DNA of 64,000 nucleotides from the NCBI GenBank assembly GCA_963738835.1, contig CAVTYH010000005.1, positions 124,001 to 188,000 of the forward strand, in the 5' to 3' direction. The notes beneath the pieces were generated by a model, which worked only from the letters and a program-made list of their open reading frames with translations, made no database searches and had not been told where the DNA came from. Shown here one piece after another: positions 31,026 through 40,742 of this stretch (position 1 is the first letter of the stretch; each line of letters opens with the position of its first letter). Origin of the DNA: CAVTYH01 sp963738835. Its GTDB lineage: Bacteria; Planctomycetota; Planctomycetia; Pirellulales; JADZDJ01. A program made the translations under genes and the position numbers.

Positions 31026-32723
31026 ATGCGCCATAGAACTTCCTTACGATTGCGTCGTTTTCGCTTGTGCCGATTCGAAGCTCTTGAGTGCCGTCAAGTG
31101 CTCAGTGCGTCGATCGGGCTGCCCGATGGACTGTTGCTGCATCCGCAAATTCAGGTTATCAGGCCGCACCAATCTGCCACACCGGTTGGCTATACGCCGG
31201 CTCAGATAAAAAAGGCGTATGGTTTTGATCAAATCAAGTTTAACGGCACAATTCCTGGAGACGGCCGTGGAACCACCATTGCGATCGTTGATGCATACAA
31301 CAATCCAACAATCGTCAATGATCTAAAAGTCTTTGATAAAGCATTCGGCCTGCCCGACCCACCAAGCTTCAAGCTCGTCAACCAATGGGGCGGCAGTAAT
31401 TTGCCTCTTTCGGCACCGGCTGCGATCGGAGATTTTCCCGGCGGTTGGGACGCGGAAATTGCCTTGGATGTGGAATGGGCACATGCCATTGCTCCGGCTG
31501 CAAATATCCTGCTGGTTCTCGCCGCTGACAGCAGTTACACCAATCTATTAACTGCCGTCAATTACGCCAGCCGCGCCGCAGGCGTCGTCGTCGTATCAAA
31601 CAGTTGGGGTGGGGTTCCAGTTTCTGGGGGAAAACTCCTTCGATTACGTATTCACGACTCCTGCGGTCACACCCCAGTGTCGTTTGTCTTCTCCGCTGGG
31701 GATGCTGGTGGTTACGCATCGTATCCAGCCTCTTCCCGAAAGTTCTTAGCGTTGGTGGAACCACATTGAGGCTTTCTCCGCGGCGCAATTACGCCAGCGA
31801 AGCGGTCTGGAATAATTCACAGGTGGCGGGGGCGGTGGAGAAAGTCTCTATCTCAATCCATTTACTTTTACGCTTAGTAACGAAGGGGTGCTTTATCCTG
31901 AGCCCGTGCCAAATTATCAAAATGGGCTGGGGCTCAACGGCCGGGGAACTCCCGATGTATCGTACAATGCCGATCCTGTAACCGGTTTTGCCACTTACAG
32001 TTCGTTTGCCTTCGGTGGCTGGGAATCGATTGGTGGCACCAGCGCTGGGACGCCACAATGGTCTGCGCTGCTGGCGATCGCAAATCAAGGCCGAAAGCTA
32101 CAGGGAAAAAGCGCGCTCAGCAATCCACAGTCGATCATTTATAAATTGAGAAAATCCGATTTCCACGATATTACGGTTGGAAACAACGACTATTTCGGCT
32201 TCGGACTGGGTATTACGGGCAATGCGGCAAAGCCAGGCTACGATTTGGCCAGCGGCGTCGGCACGCCCTTGGCACAATTTGTTGTTCGCGATTTGGTCGC
32301 TTTTAACGGCTCGACGTTTGTAGCCCCAACAGTTCGAAATACTTCTGGCTGTAACTCTCGGTTCATGGTATTTCTTCAATCGATCGACTACTGCGGGAGG
32401 TCGGGGCAACGCCCTCCACGATTTCTTCCGGCCAGTCCGGCGCCGGAATAGCCGGCCCTCCAGTGACTGCGATCGACACAGCCCTCTCTGTGAATTTCGC
32501 GACTGGAAAATCGAACAACTCGGTTGCAGCCTTGCAAGCCGATTCACTGCAAGTGAGCAGCGTCCAGGCCGATTTAATTGACGATGCGCCCTTTGCAAAT
32601 TCTTTGAAGCGTTCGCCGAGTTTGTCAATTGCTGCCGCTGCAAGCGACTCGACGGACACAGTTGATTTCTGCTTCTCGCAAATCGATGGCGCGGCACTTA
32701 CTCTGGGTCAATTCTACAACTGA
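31026..32723 (+). CDS. Secreted S53 (sedolisin-type) peptidase, multiple frameshifts
   Basis: The N-terminus is arginine-rich and then carries the planctomycete signature FEALECRQVLSAS. The mature part begins TPAQIKKAYGFDQIKFNG, typical of the kumamolisin/sedolisin family. Catalytic residues can be placed: Glu and Asp in GWDAEIALDVEWAHA, the oxyanion Asp in FVFSAGDAGGYASYPAS and the serine in GGTSAGTPQWSALLA. The frame changes near 31610, 31665, 31740 and 31815, then again near 32400, where the C-terminal tail continues to 32723. No propeptide of normal length precedes the catalytic domain. I infer an acid-type endopeptidase secreted to the surface, if the frame is intact in the organism. Confidence 0.75.
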
Positions 32724-32808
32724 AATTTGCCCGCAGCCAACAGTTGATGACAGATCATTTGGCGATCGCCGCATTGGCATCGCAATTTCATCTGGATGGC
32801 TCCAGCAG

Positions 32809-33714
32809 TCATCTCATCGTCCGGTTTGTGCTGCGCACACCGCTCGAGTTTAAGCCGTTCGGTGCATTTTCCCGAGGCTCGGGCGATTCAGTTTTCGGTT
32901 CCCGTTGGGGTGCGTCAAACGAAAATCTGCAACTTTGGCTGAAAAACTCCAGCGGATTCTCGTAGACAATTCTGCGAATCAGTCCCTCTGGGTGGCCGCG
33001 CTCGCGCATCGCCAGAATAAAATCGGGCACGGCGGTCGGTTTGGATGGGCCCCAATCGCCGGCGGAGTTCACCAGCAGCCGATCGGGCCCGTAAATTTCA
33101 ACCATGTCCACGGCCCGTTGCGGCGTGCATTTGCTGACTGGATAGAGCGTCATGCCGGCCCAATATCCGGTTTCGAGCACCGGCCGAATGGTGTGCTCTT
33201 CCACATGATCTACCAGCACCCGGCCGCGATCTAACTGGGGGAAATCGGCCAGCATATCCAGAATCATTCGCGTCCCAAGATACTTGTCTTCCAAATGGGG
33301 CGTGTGAATCAGAATTTGCTCGCCTAATCGCTGGGCCAATTGCACGTGCTCCAAAAACACGATCGATTCATTCCGCGTGTTTTTGTTGAGGCCGATTTCG
33401 CCAATGCCCAGCACGCCCGGCTTCGCAATGTATTCGGGAATCATGGCGATCACTTCCCGTGCCAATTTCACGTTCTCGGCCTCCTTGGCATTGATGCACA
33501 GCCAAGTGAAATGTGTAATGCCATACCAACCGGCGCGTTTGGGCTCGAACTCGGTGAGCTGTCGGAAATAGTCGCGAAAACCATCAACGCTGCCTCGATC
33601 GAAGCCGGCCCAAAATGCGGGTTCGCTCATGGCTACACAACCCATTTTGGCCAGCGACTCGTAGTCGTCGGTGGTCCGCGAGACCATGTGGATGTGCGGA
33701 TCGATGTAGTACAT
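32809..33714 (-). CDS. eboC: EboC-like TatD family hydrolase
   Basis: A TatD-related metal-dependent hydrolase of 301 residues. It starts YIDPHIHMVSRTTDDY (HxH metal motif) and contains GVLGIGEIGLNKNT, QILIHTPHLEDK, LVDHVEEHT and LLVNSAGDWGPS, which supply the other metal ligands of the TIM barrel. The sequence resembles EboC of the ebo clusters, conserved gene sets of incompletely known function linked to export of isoprenoid or indole-type products. The other ebo genes (A, B, D-F) are not in this window. The tail after NPLEFFSQSCRF is low in complexity and may not be native. Confidence 0.72.
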   Translation of the reverse strand: MYYIDPHIHMVSRTTDDYESLAKMGCVAMSEPAFWAGFDRGSVDGFRDYFRQLTEFEPKRAGWYGITHFTWLCINAKEAENVKLAREVIAMIPEYIAKPGVLGIGEIGLNKNTRNESIVFLEHVQLAQRLGEQILIHTPHLEDKYLGTRMILDMLADFPQLDRGRVLVDHVEEHTIRPVLETGYWAGMTLYPVSKCTPQRAVDMVEIYGPDRLLVNSAGDWGPSKPTAVPDFILAMRERGHPEGLIRRIVYENPLEFFSQSCRFSFDAPQREPKTESPEPRENAPNGLNSSGVRSTNRTMR

Positions 33715-33730
33715 CGGCAGCAGTCGCTAA

Positions 33731-33997
33731 TCAGTGGTCGGTGATCAGTTGTAAATTCTTCTTCCAGCCCGAATTGTAGGGCCGTGAGAAGACCAATTGG
33801 ATTCGCTCGGCACGGCCGGTTTCCGATTCAGAAAGGACCTCAATCGCCCGACGCAACTGGTTCATGCGCGGATCAGATTCAGGATTGCCGGCAGCTCGGT
33901 TCAGCCGGTCCAGCCTGGCGGCCGCCTGTAGAATCTCTGCGCGGAGTTCCAAAAACTCGCGATCCAATACTTCCGTTGCACTCGGTGCGATCGACAT
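33731..33997 (-). CDS. Small protein paired with the EboC-like hydrolase
   Basis: An 88-residue acidic helical protein (EFLELRAEILQAAARLDRL, RMNQLRRAIEVLSE, RAERIQLVFSRPYNSGWKKN). I recognise no named domain. It ends 16 bp before the TatD gene, so the two are probably co-transcribed. Its last residues LITDH are encoded by the phrase ACTGATCACCGACCACTGA, that is, the gene ends inside a leader phrase. Confidence 0.6.
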   Translation of the reverse strand: MSIAPSATEVLDREFLELRAEILQAAARLDRLNRAAGNPESDPRMNQLRRAIEVLSESETGRAERIQLVFSRPYNSGWKKNLQLITDH

Positions 33998-34018
33998 AAA
34001 AGCCTCCGTTGCGATGCC

Positions 34019-34076
34019 GACGACTAATTCGCGTAGATCAGAACTGGTCCAGAATTAGTCGTCTCCCCCGGACGAC
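34019..34076 (-). promoter_or_regulatory. Mutually exclusive hairpins upstream of the ebo-like pair
   Basis: GACGACTAATTC (34019-34030) and GAATTAGTCGTC (34052-34063) form a perfect 12-bp inverted repeat with a 21-base loop. The bases GTCGTC at 34058-34063 can instead pair with GACGAC at 34071-34076. The two stems compete for the same six bases. Position, just upstream of the start at 33997, fits a leader or operator, but no ligand-binding domain is recognisable. Confidence 0.45.
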
Positions 34077-34458
34077 TGGCACTAATCGCTAATTTCCGTC
34101 CAAGCCCACGTCCGGCAATTAATTGTCGTTTCTCTCAGTTTCGTCGTGTGACTGAACTAAATCAAGTGAACGACGACCTCTAGCACGCCCCTTAACACTC
34201 AAGGCCAATGACGTCGTGATAGCGAAATCAGCTGGTTTTTTCGCATTTTTATGAGCCTAATGGCGTAAGCTTGACATGCTGGCCCGGTGAGCAGCCTCAT
34301 TCCGCCCGTAGTATCAATCCAAGATGAAAAACAGAGAATCGCGTCGAACTGGAAGCCTGTAAGCAGTGTTCGATTTTTCTCCCTGCAGAAGTCAGTGCAA
34401 TAGCGTGACGTAACGTTTAGACCTCGCCAAAGCGCTGCCAAGCCAACGATCGCAGCTA
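34077..34458. other. Intergenic, nothing supported
   Basis: AT-richer stretch between the divergent ebo-like pair and the HEAT-repeat gene. A TTGACA at 34271 has no matching -10 element at normal spacing. No open frame here has recognisable content. Confidence 0.4.
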
Positions 34459-36168
34459 ATGATCCGTCGCTCAGCCCCAACGCCGTCACTCCCAAGCGGT
34501 CTCGCAGCCACCTTCGATGTTCTGACGAAAACGCACAACGAAGCTGCGGTTGATGTATTGCTTGCTGCGCTCGACGATCCAAATGCTGCCACTCAAGAAG
34601 GCGCACTGGCGGCGTTGCTGCAACGCCGCACCGTACGGGGACATCGGGAGATTATTTCTCGGCTGAACACCTTGGGCGCCAGGCAAAGAGAGATCGTGCG
34701 CGCAAATCCTCGCTATTTGGGCCGTGCACTACGAGAAGCCATTCAATCGCCCGATCCTGGCCAATGTGCCGTCGGCTGCAGCACGGTATTGTGGCTGCGC
34801 GAATATGACTTGATGCCTGCCTTGGTGCATGAGGCAGAAAACAGCGCCAATCCGAACCGGCAACTGGCAGCGCAGCATGTTCTGGAACTTGCAGAGCTGT
34901 TGTATCAGGACCTCGCCCTGCCGCCACAAACTGCCGGCGGCCGCGATCCCAAATTAACTCGCGAGCATGTGCTGCACAATTTGGAACGATCGTTCGCGCG
35001 ATTCACTCAGCATCGGCGATCGGAAATCGTCGAGACATTTCTGCTGCTTGCTCCCCGTGAGCACCCGGCGCTCAAGCGAATCCTGGCGGATCCGATGCAC
35101 GAAGTCTACAAGACCGCGGTTGATCAGCTTGCGCACAGCAATCGCAGGGGGATTCTGAGGCTGGCGCTGAGCTTTCTCGACGATCCGCAGGCCCCTTCGG
35201 CGGCGATATCGCTGCTGGGACGTCGAGTTGACCCGAAATTCCTGGAACACTTTTTACGAAAGATTGGCCCGCGACCGTCGTCCGTCGTCGCTCAGAATTT
35301 GCGCCGACTCGATGCCCTTGCTTGGTTGCAAAATGAGCCCATCGTCCTCGATCAGGCCGATGACGAATCCCAGGTGGGGGCCGTGAATCTCGCCCTGCTC
35401 TGCGGCGTACATCGATCAACCGCTTACAAGTTAATTGCTCATGTGGTGCGATTTGGCAAGCCTTGCGCACGACGGACTGCCCTGGCGGCTTTGGCCGGAT
35501 TCCGTGGAGTGGAGGCCAAGGAGTTGGTTGTTGAGGCGGCACAAGACGCTGACCCGCAAGTGCAAGCTCTGGCGCTTACGCAATTGCGTTCCCGCGGCAT
35601 TCCCGGTGCGCTGGCGACGTTGCTGGCAAAACTCGATAGTCCTTACGACCTGGTGCGGTCGGCGGTGCGCGGGAGTCTCGACGAATTCTCGTTCGAGCGA
35701 TTTTTGGCGGCATTCGATATGCTCGATGACCAGGAGCGACAAAGCACCGGCGCCGTGGTGCGCAAAGTTGATCTTCGTGCGGTTGATCGAATTAAGGAAG
35801 AACTACAGGCTCGATCTCGTACCCGTCGATTGCGAGGTGTGGCGATGGCCTGTGCCATGAGTCTTGTTTGCGAGTTGGAAGCTCCGCTGATTGAACGCCT
35901 CAGCGACGAGGACCATCTCGTTCGTGCTGAGGTAGCCAAAGCGCTTGCAGCATGTTCCTCAGCAGAGGCACAAACGGCGCTCCGGGCGGCTTTAAACGAT
36001 CGCAGCATCGTTGTGCAGGAAGCAGTGCAATGGAGCCTTCAACAATCGAGGGACCAGGCACTAGTCAGCGAGACATTTGCCGCCGCAATTTCCGCCGAAG
36101 CAAATGACCCCAGCGTGCCTCCGAAGACCGACGATCTTCTAAATTCAGACCGCCGGGCAGGAGTCTGA
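34459..36168 (+). CDS. HEAT-repeat protein
   Basis: A 569-residue soluble protein built from alpha-helical HEAT-like repeats. Units are seen in AAVDVLLAALDDPNAATQEG, AALAGFRGVEAKELVVEAA, QALALTQLRSRGIPGALATL, DHLVRAEVAKALAACSSAE and ALNDRSIVVQEAVQWSL. No signal peptide, catalytic motif or other domain is evident, so a scaffold role is inferred. It is followed 36 bp later by a small membrane protein and then by a BBP7-type barrel protein, all on one strand. Confidence 0.75.
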   Translation: MIRRSAPTPSLPSGLAATFDVLTKTHNEAAVDVLLAALDDPNAATQEGALAALLQRRTVRGHREIISRLNTLGARQREIVRANPRYLGRALREAIQSPDPGQCAVGCSTVLWLREYDLMPALVHEAENSANPNRQLAAQHVLELAELLYQDLALPPQTAGGRDPKLTREHVLHNLERSFARFTQHRRSEIVETFLLLAPREHPALKRILADPMHEVYKTAVDQLAHSNRRGILRLALSFLDDPQAPSAAISLLGRRVDPKFLEHFLRKIGPRPSSVVAQNLRRLDALAWLQNEPIVLDQADDESQVGAVNLALLCGVHRSTAYKLIAHVVRFGKPCARRTALAALAGFRGVEAKELVVEAAQDADPQVQALALTQLRSRGIPGALATLLAKLDSPYDLVRSAVRGSLDEFSFERFLAAFDMLDDQERQSTGAVVRKVDLRAVDRIKEELQARSRTRRLRGVAMACAMSLVCELEAPLIERLSDEDHLVRAEVAKALAACSSAEAQTALRAALNDRSIVVQEAVQWSLQQSRDQALVSETFAAAISAEANDPSVPPKTDDLLNSDRRAGV

Positions 36169-36204
36169 GCACCAAAAGCGCATCCATGATGGAAGGTGAT
36201 TTGC

Positions 36205-36606
36205 ATGCTCAAAGTTCTCACAACATATGAATGCTCGAATTTATTTTTTATCCTAGGCGAGATTCAGACCGCTCGTCTGCAATGGGCCGGTTGGAATTTC
36301 GTTTTGCTGGCAGTGTTGATAGCAGCAACAATAGCCTTATGCCTGGTGGTCGCCTGGCGGAGAAAACAGGGCCGCGGAGCATATCAGCCCCGAAAATTGT
36401 TCATCAGCTTGTGCCGCGCCCATCAGCTCGATCAGGCCGAACAGCGACTGCTAGCGTTGATTGCCAAGTCACACGAGTTGTCTCAACCAAGCTCAATCTT
36501 CCTTCGGCCCGATCTGTTGAGCGCGGAGAAGCTGTCGGTTCAATTCGCGGCCCATCGCGCACAGCTCGAATCGATTCGAACTCGGCTTTTTGGTGCTAGC
36601 GGCTAG
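36205..36606 (+). CDS. Small single-helix membrane protein
   Basis: About 133 residues with one membrane segment (WNFVLLAVLIAATIALCLVV), followed by RKQGRGAYQPRKLFISLCRA and a helical cytoplasmic tail (DQAEQRLLALIAKSHEL). The ATG at 36205 is preferred to a GTG nine bases upstream because AAGGTG lies six bases before the ATG. No named domain. Position next to the HEAT-repeat protein suggests a membrane-bound partner. Confidence 0.6.
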   Translation: MLKVLTTYECSNLFFILGEIQTARLQWAGWNFVLLAVLIAATIALCLVVAWRRKQGRGAYQPRKLFISLCRAHQLDQAEQRLLALIAKSHELSQPSSIFLRPDLLSAEKLSVQFAAHRAQLESIRTRLFGASG

Positions 36607-36850
36607 TCGATATTTCTTTGCCAGCCTACCCAAACTCCACCCCGCCGGCTGTGACTTTGCCGCCTTTGACAGGCTTATGGCATTTTCCAATTGAGTTGAC
36701 TGGCCGCTTATTCCGATGAAATCGGTGGCACCGGAGTCTGCCGGAGCGCCCTTGGCGGCGCTTCGTACAACCAACCGGCTGGCCTCCACGATTACTGCTC
36801 GGAACTTTGGTGAATCGGGCACACCCGCCCGCCCTCGGGGGAGATCACGG

Positions 36851-38335
36851 ATGAGACGTCGAATTCTGGCCCTGGCCTGTGTTATTTCAGCCGCCACGGC
36901 AGCCGCTGCCCAAGCTCAGTCATATCCAACGTATGCGGGAGCAATGCCGCAAGGCGGAATGTACTCGCCCGGATTGCCGCCTGCGGCCATGTATGGGCCA
37001 ATGCCGCAAGGCATGTACCCCGGAATGTCGCAGCAAGGCGGCATGAATCCCGGTTTAGTCCCCCAGAGAACTGCCTATCCGGACGCGATGGGGCCAGGTG
37101 CGTATGCCGCTCAAGCTAACTATCAAGTGCCAGCCGCACCGCCGCCGATGAAGTTGCCTCGTGGAGTGACTTCAGAAAATGGACTGCTTTATTACAACGG
37201 CAATCCCTATGCCGACAATAGCTACCCACAATACAACCCCTATCGGACGGTGGCATATGAGGCTGGAGCTGAAAGCGCGATGGGACCGGGCGGCATGCAA
37301 AGTGTGATGGCCCAGGGCGGAACCTATGGCGGAGAAATGTCGGGATATGGCCAAATGCCAGGATCCGATTGTGGCTGCGAGCAAGGCTGTGATGATGGTG
37401 ATGGCAATCGTGGTTGCTGCAATCTATTTCATCATGGCAATCCGTTTCCCGGCAAGTACGGCTACATGTGGACCGGTGGCGTCGAAGCACTGGCCTTCAA
37501 CCGCGATGCCGGCAGCGATCGCGTGCTTGTTCGAAACACCGACACGCTGGCCCCGGTCTTCAACTCCAACGACTTCAGCTTCGACTTCACGTCTGGTGCC
37601 CGCGCCCACATCAATCTCATGGGTCCCAGCGGCATTCAGTATCAAGCGGTTTACATGAAACTGGCCACGCTGATTGCTGACGCAGATGTGAATGGCGACA
37701 ACAACCTCCAGATTCCCTTCCCATTGGCCGGCTTTACGGTGGACTTTTTTGGCGCTGACGAAATGCTGTTCCATTACACCAGCCAAATTCAAGGTGGCGA
37801 AGTCAACGTTATCTATCCTTTCGGAAATTTTCAGTTGTTGGCCGGCTATCGCTACCTGGAAATCGACGAAGGGCTTCGACTTACTTCTATCGATGTGGTG
37901 GATGCCGGCACGAGCGACTTTAGCGTCAACGCCTTCAACCAGATGCATGGTGGGCAGATCGGCATCTTGGGCCAATGGGAGCTGTTTGGCCTGATCAACT
38001 TCGATTTCGACGCCAAATTCGGCATCCTGGGCGATATCGTTCACACGCGTCAGACCATTAACGACTTCAACAACAGCGTTGTCTTGTTCCAGGGCGCGGG
38101 TCACGAAAGCAGCGTGGCCTATGTGACAGAAATAGGTTTGGTGGGTGTCGTGCCGCTGGGACCATCGTTCAATGTCCGTTGCGGCTACAACGCGTTCTTC
38201 ATCGATCGCGTGGCTCTGGCGCCAGACCAATTCGACTTTCTGGAAAACCCAACCGTACCCTTTGGATCGCAGGTTAACCAAAAAGGCGACATCATCGTGC
38301 AAGGCGTGGTGCTAGGCATCGATGCCCGCTGGTAA
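36851..38335 (+). CDS. BBP7-type outer-membrane beta-barrel protein
   Basis: The start at 36851, behind GGGGGAGATC, gives a signal peptide (ILALACVISAATAAAAQA). A proline-, methionine- and glycine-rich linker of about 180 residues (PQGGMYSPGLPP, MPQGMYPGMSQQGG) precedes a cysteine-containing segment (DCGCEQGCDDGDGNRGCC) and then a barrel domain: WTGGVEALAFNRDAGSD, FQLLAGYRYLEIDEGLRL, NQMHGGQIGILGQWELFG and a final strand LGIDARW ending in an aromatic residue. This matches the planctomycete BBP7 outer-membrane family. A rho-independent terminator follows 60 bp later. Confidence 0.85.
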   Translation: MRRRILALACVISAATAAAAQAQSYPTYAGAMPQGGMYSPGLPPAAMYGPMPQGMYPGMSQQGGMNPGLVPQRTAYPDAMGPGAYAAQANYQVPAAPPPMKLPRGVTSENGLLYYNGNPYADNSYPQYNPYRTVAYEAGAESAMGPGGMQSVMAQGGTYGGEMSGYGQMPGSDCGCEQGCDDGDGNRGCCNLFHHGNPFPGKYGYMWTGGVEALAFNRDAGSDRVLVRNTDTLAPVFNSNDFSFDFTSGARAHINLMGPSGIQYQAVYMKLATLIADADVNGDNNLQIPFPLAGFTVDFFGADEMLFHYTSQIQGGEVNVIYPFGNFQLLAGYRYLEIDEGLRLTSIDVVDAGTSDFSVNAFNQMHGGQIGILGQWELFGLINFDFDAKFGILGDIVHTRQTINDFNNSVVLFQGAGHESSVAYVTEIGLVGVVPLGPSFNVRCGYNAFFIDRVALAPDQFDFLENPTVPFGSQVNQKGDIIVQGVVLGIDARW

Positions 38336-38394
38336 GTTTGCAAGCTTTCACGCCAACCTCGCTCTCTTGGCAACGGAACTTTGATCATCGTAAG

Positions 38395-38427
38395 GCCCGA
38401 TCTCACGAAACAGATCGGGCTTTTTTT
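38395..38427 (+). terminator. Rho-independent terminator of the BBP7 gene
   Basis: Perfect 9-bp stem GCCCGATCT / AGATCGGGC (38395-38403 and 38412-38420), eight-base loop, followed by seven T at 38421-38427. It is the clearest terminator in the window. Confidence 0.95.
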
Positions 38428-38669
38428 GCGCTTTTGTACCAAACCCGTGATTGCTTCGTAGAAAGTACGATTCTGCCGATGGTACCGCCATTTCCGACCT
38501 TGTCAGTCACTGCGGGGTTGCAGATACTAAAATTGACAGGCGGCAGGTAGTTTGCGGCTAGTAGCGTGCAGACGACACAGAGCGTTTGTATGCTGGATAT
38601 TATGGCCTCTGCTCCGGAATCCTCTTTGATTGCCGTCTTCCGCTTCTCTGTTTACGCCGGCAGCTGTCC

Positions 38670-40695
38670 ATGAGCACCGAACAATCTTACGAACCCGAGC
38701 TGGTCGATCAGACACGGCAGCAGATTCGCGGTTTGGTGCGAGAGATTGAAGGCTTGGCCCGGGCGGAGGTTTCGCCCGAAGAATTTTACGAAGGCTTTCT
38801 GCACCGCGTGGTAGCTGCTCTGGCCGCCATCGGTGGGGCCGTTTGGACCCTTGATGAAGAAGGCCGGCTGGCGCTGAGCTCGCAAGTGAACTTAGCGGAA
38901 ACACGACTGCACGAAAGCCAGGAAGATCAACAGCGCCATGGCAAGTTGCTGCGCAAGGTGTTGGCCAGCGGCGAAGGCAGCGTCATCCAGCCGCGGTTCA
39001 CCAGTCCCGACGACGATAGCGCCAATCCTACAGATTCGTTGCTGGTGCTAGCCATTTTGAAAAGCGACCAGGAAGTTCGTGGGCTGGTGGAAATCTTTCA
39101 GCGCACCGGTGGTCGGCCTGCGGTTGAACGCGGTTATCTGCGGTTTCTGCTGCAGATGTGCGAGCTGGCGGAAGACTACTTGAAAACGCGCCAGTTGCGA
39201 CTGTACACCGATCGTCAAGCCATATGGACGCAACTTGAGCATTTCACTCGCTTGGCGCATAGCAGTCTGGATCCGCGGGCCACGGCCTACACGCTTTCGA
39301 ACGAGGGACGACGGCTGATCGAATGCGATCGTGTATCAGTCGCAGTCCGCAAAGGAAACCATTGCCGGATTGAAGCCGTTAGCGGTCAGGAAACTTTTGA
39401 CAAGCGTTCCAACACGGTCACTTTGCTCGGCAAGTTGGCCAGCGTCGTCGTAAAAGCCGGCGAGCCGCTCTGGTACACCGGCGATACGCGCAATTTGGCG
39501 CCTCAGGTCGAAGAAGCGGTTGAGGCGTATGTCGATGATTCGCACTCGAAAACCGTCGTGGTGTTGCCGCTGGCGCGTCCTCATGAAGTGGAAGAAGATG
39601 GACAGGAGCTGCACCACAAGCCACATTACCTTGGTGCGCTGATTATCGAACAAATCAACACCGACGGAATTCCATCGGCCATGCGTCGCCGGATCGACGT
39701 GGTGGCGGAACACGGCAGCACCGCGCTTTCCAATTCGCTGGAACACAATAGCTTGTTCTTGATGCCGCTGTGGCGCACACTGGGCAAATCGAAATGGATC
39801 GTGTCAGCCCGCACGCTGCCCAAGACAATCGCCATCGCAGTCGTCGTGCTCGGCGCTTTGATGTCGCTCTTTCTCGTGCCAGCCGAGTTTCAATTGCACG
39901 GCAAGGGAACGCTGGAGCCGATTGAGAAGCGCGATGTCTTCGCTGGCGTTGATGGCACAGTTACCGATGTGTTCGTCAAGCATGGCGACGAAGTCAAAGC
40001 TGGCCAAGAGCTGCTCAAACTGCGCAACACCGACTTCGACGTCAAAATGGAGGAATTGATTGGGCAAAAAGCTGCGAACGATACAACGATCGCCAACTTG
40101 GAGGATGCCCGCGGTCAAGAAGGGCTTGCCGCCGACCAGCTCAGTCGGATTATGGGCGACTTGCTCGTCGCCCGCGCTAAACAGGTCAATCAAAAGCGAG
40201 AACTGGAACTGCTCGAGGAAAAAAAACAACGCCTTATTGTCCGCAGCCCAATTGATGGCAAAGTGCTAACTTGGCAGATGGAGTTACAACGGCTGATGAA
40301 TCGCCCCGTGGAGCGCGGCCAACGTGTGATGCAAGTCGCCGATCCAACCAAACAATGGCAATTGGAAGTTCGTATGCCGGAGGATCGCATGGGCCATATC
40401 AAAAAGGCCCAAAAGCAATTGGGTGAGGAGCTGAACGTCGATTACATCCTGGCCAGCGACCCCGGACACACCTTGCACGGCAAGGTGGCCGAAGTGGAAG
40501 AAGCAGCCCACGTAGAGGGGGAAGAAGGCAACACCGTCCTGGTGCGGGTGGCGATCAATCGCGACGATTTGCCTCCTGAAATTCGCCCCGGCCGGAGTTT
40601 CCGCAAAAATTGACTGCGGCCGGCGATCTTTGGGCTATGTTTGGTTCCACGACGTATTTGAATTCGTGCAATCGAAGATTCTGTTCAAGTGGTAG
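38670..40695 (+). CDS. GAF-domain membrane fusion (HlyD-like) protein, frameshift near 40590
   Basis: N-terminal cytoplasmic part of about 390 residues with two GAF-like domains (FYEGFLHRVVAALAAIGGAV, RLIECDRVSVAVRKGNHCRI), one membrane helix (TIAIAVVVLGALMSLFLVP), then an HlyD-type adaptor: lipoyl-like half GTVTDVFVKHGDEVKAGQEL, coiled-coil and second lipoyl half LIVRSPIDGKVLTWQ. In the given frame it stops at 40613, but a shift near 40590 gives AKIDCGRRSLGYVWFHDVFE then FVQSKILFKW, ending at 40695, which is the normal conserved end of this family. It heads an operon with a second HlyD protein and an M50 protease. A sensor-plus-periplasmic-adaptor role is inferred. Confidence 0.75.
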
Positions 40696-40742
40696 TTCCA
40701 CACGCCTCGGCGTCATTGCGCTTCGTTAGTTTGAGTAGGAGC

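Noticed and set aside
34271..34300. Promoter with TTGACA at 34271
   Set aside because: No acceptable -10 sequence at 16-18 bp spacing.
34199..34606. Minus-strand ORF overlapping the HEAT-repeat gene start
   Set aside because: Shadow of the plus-strand gene without any recognisable content.
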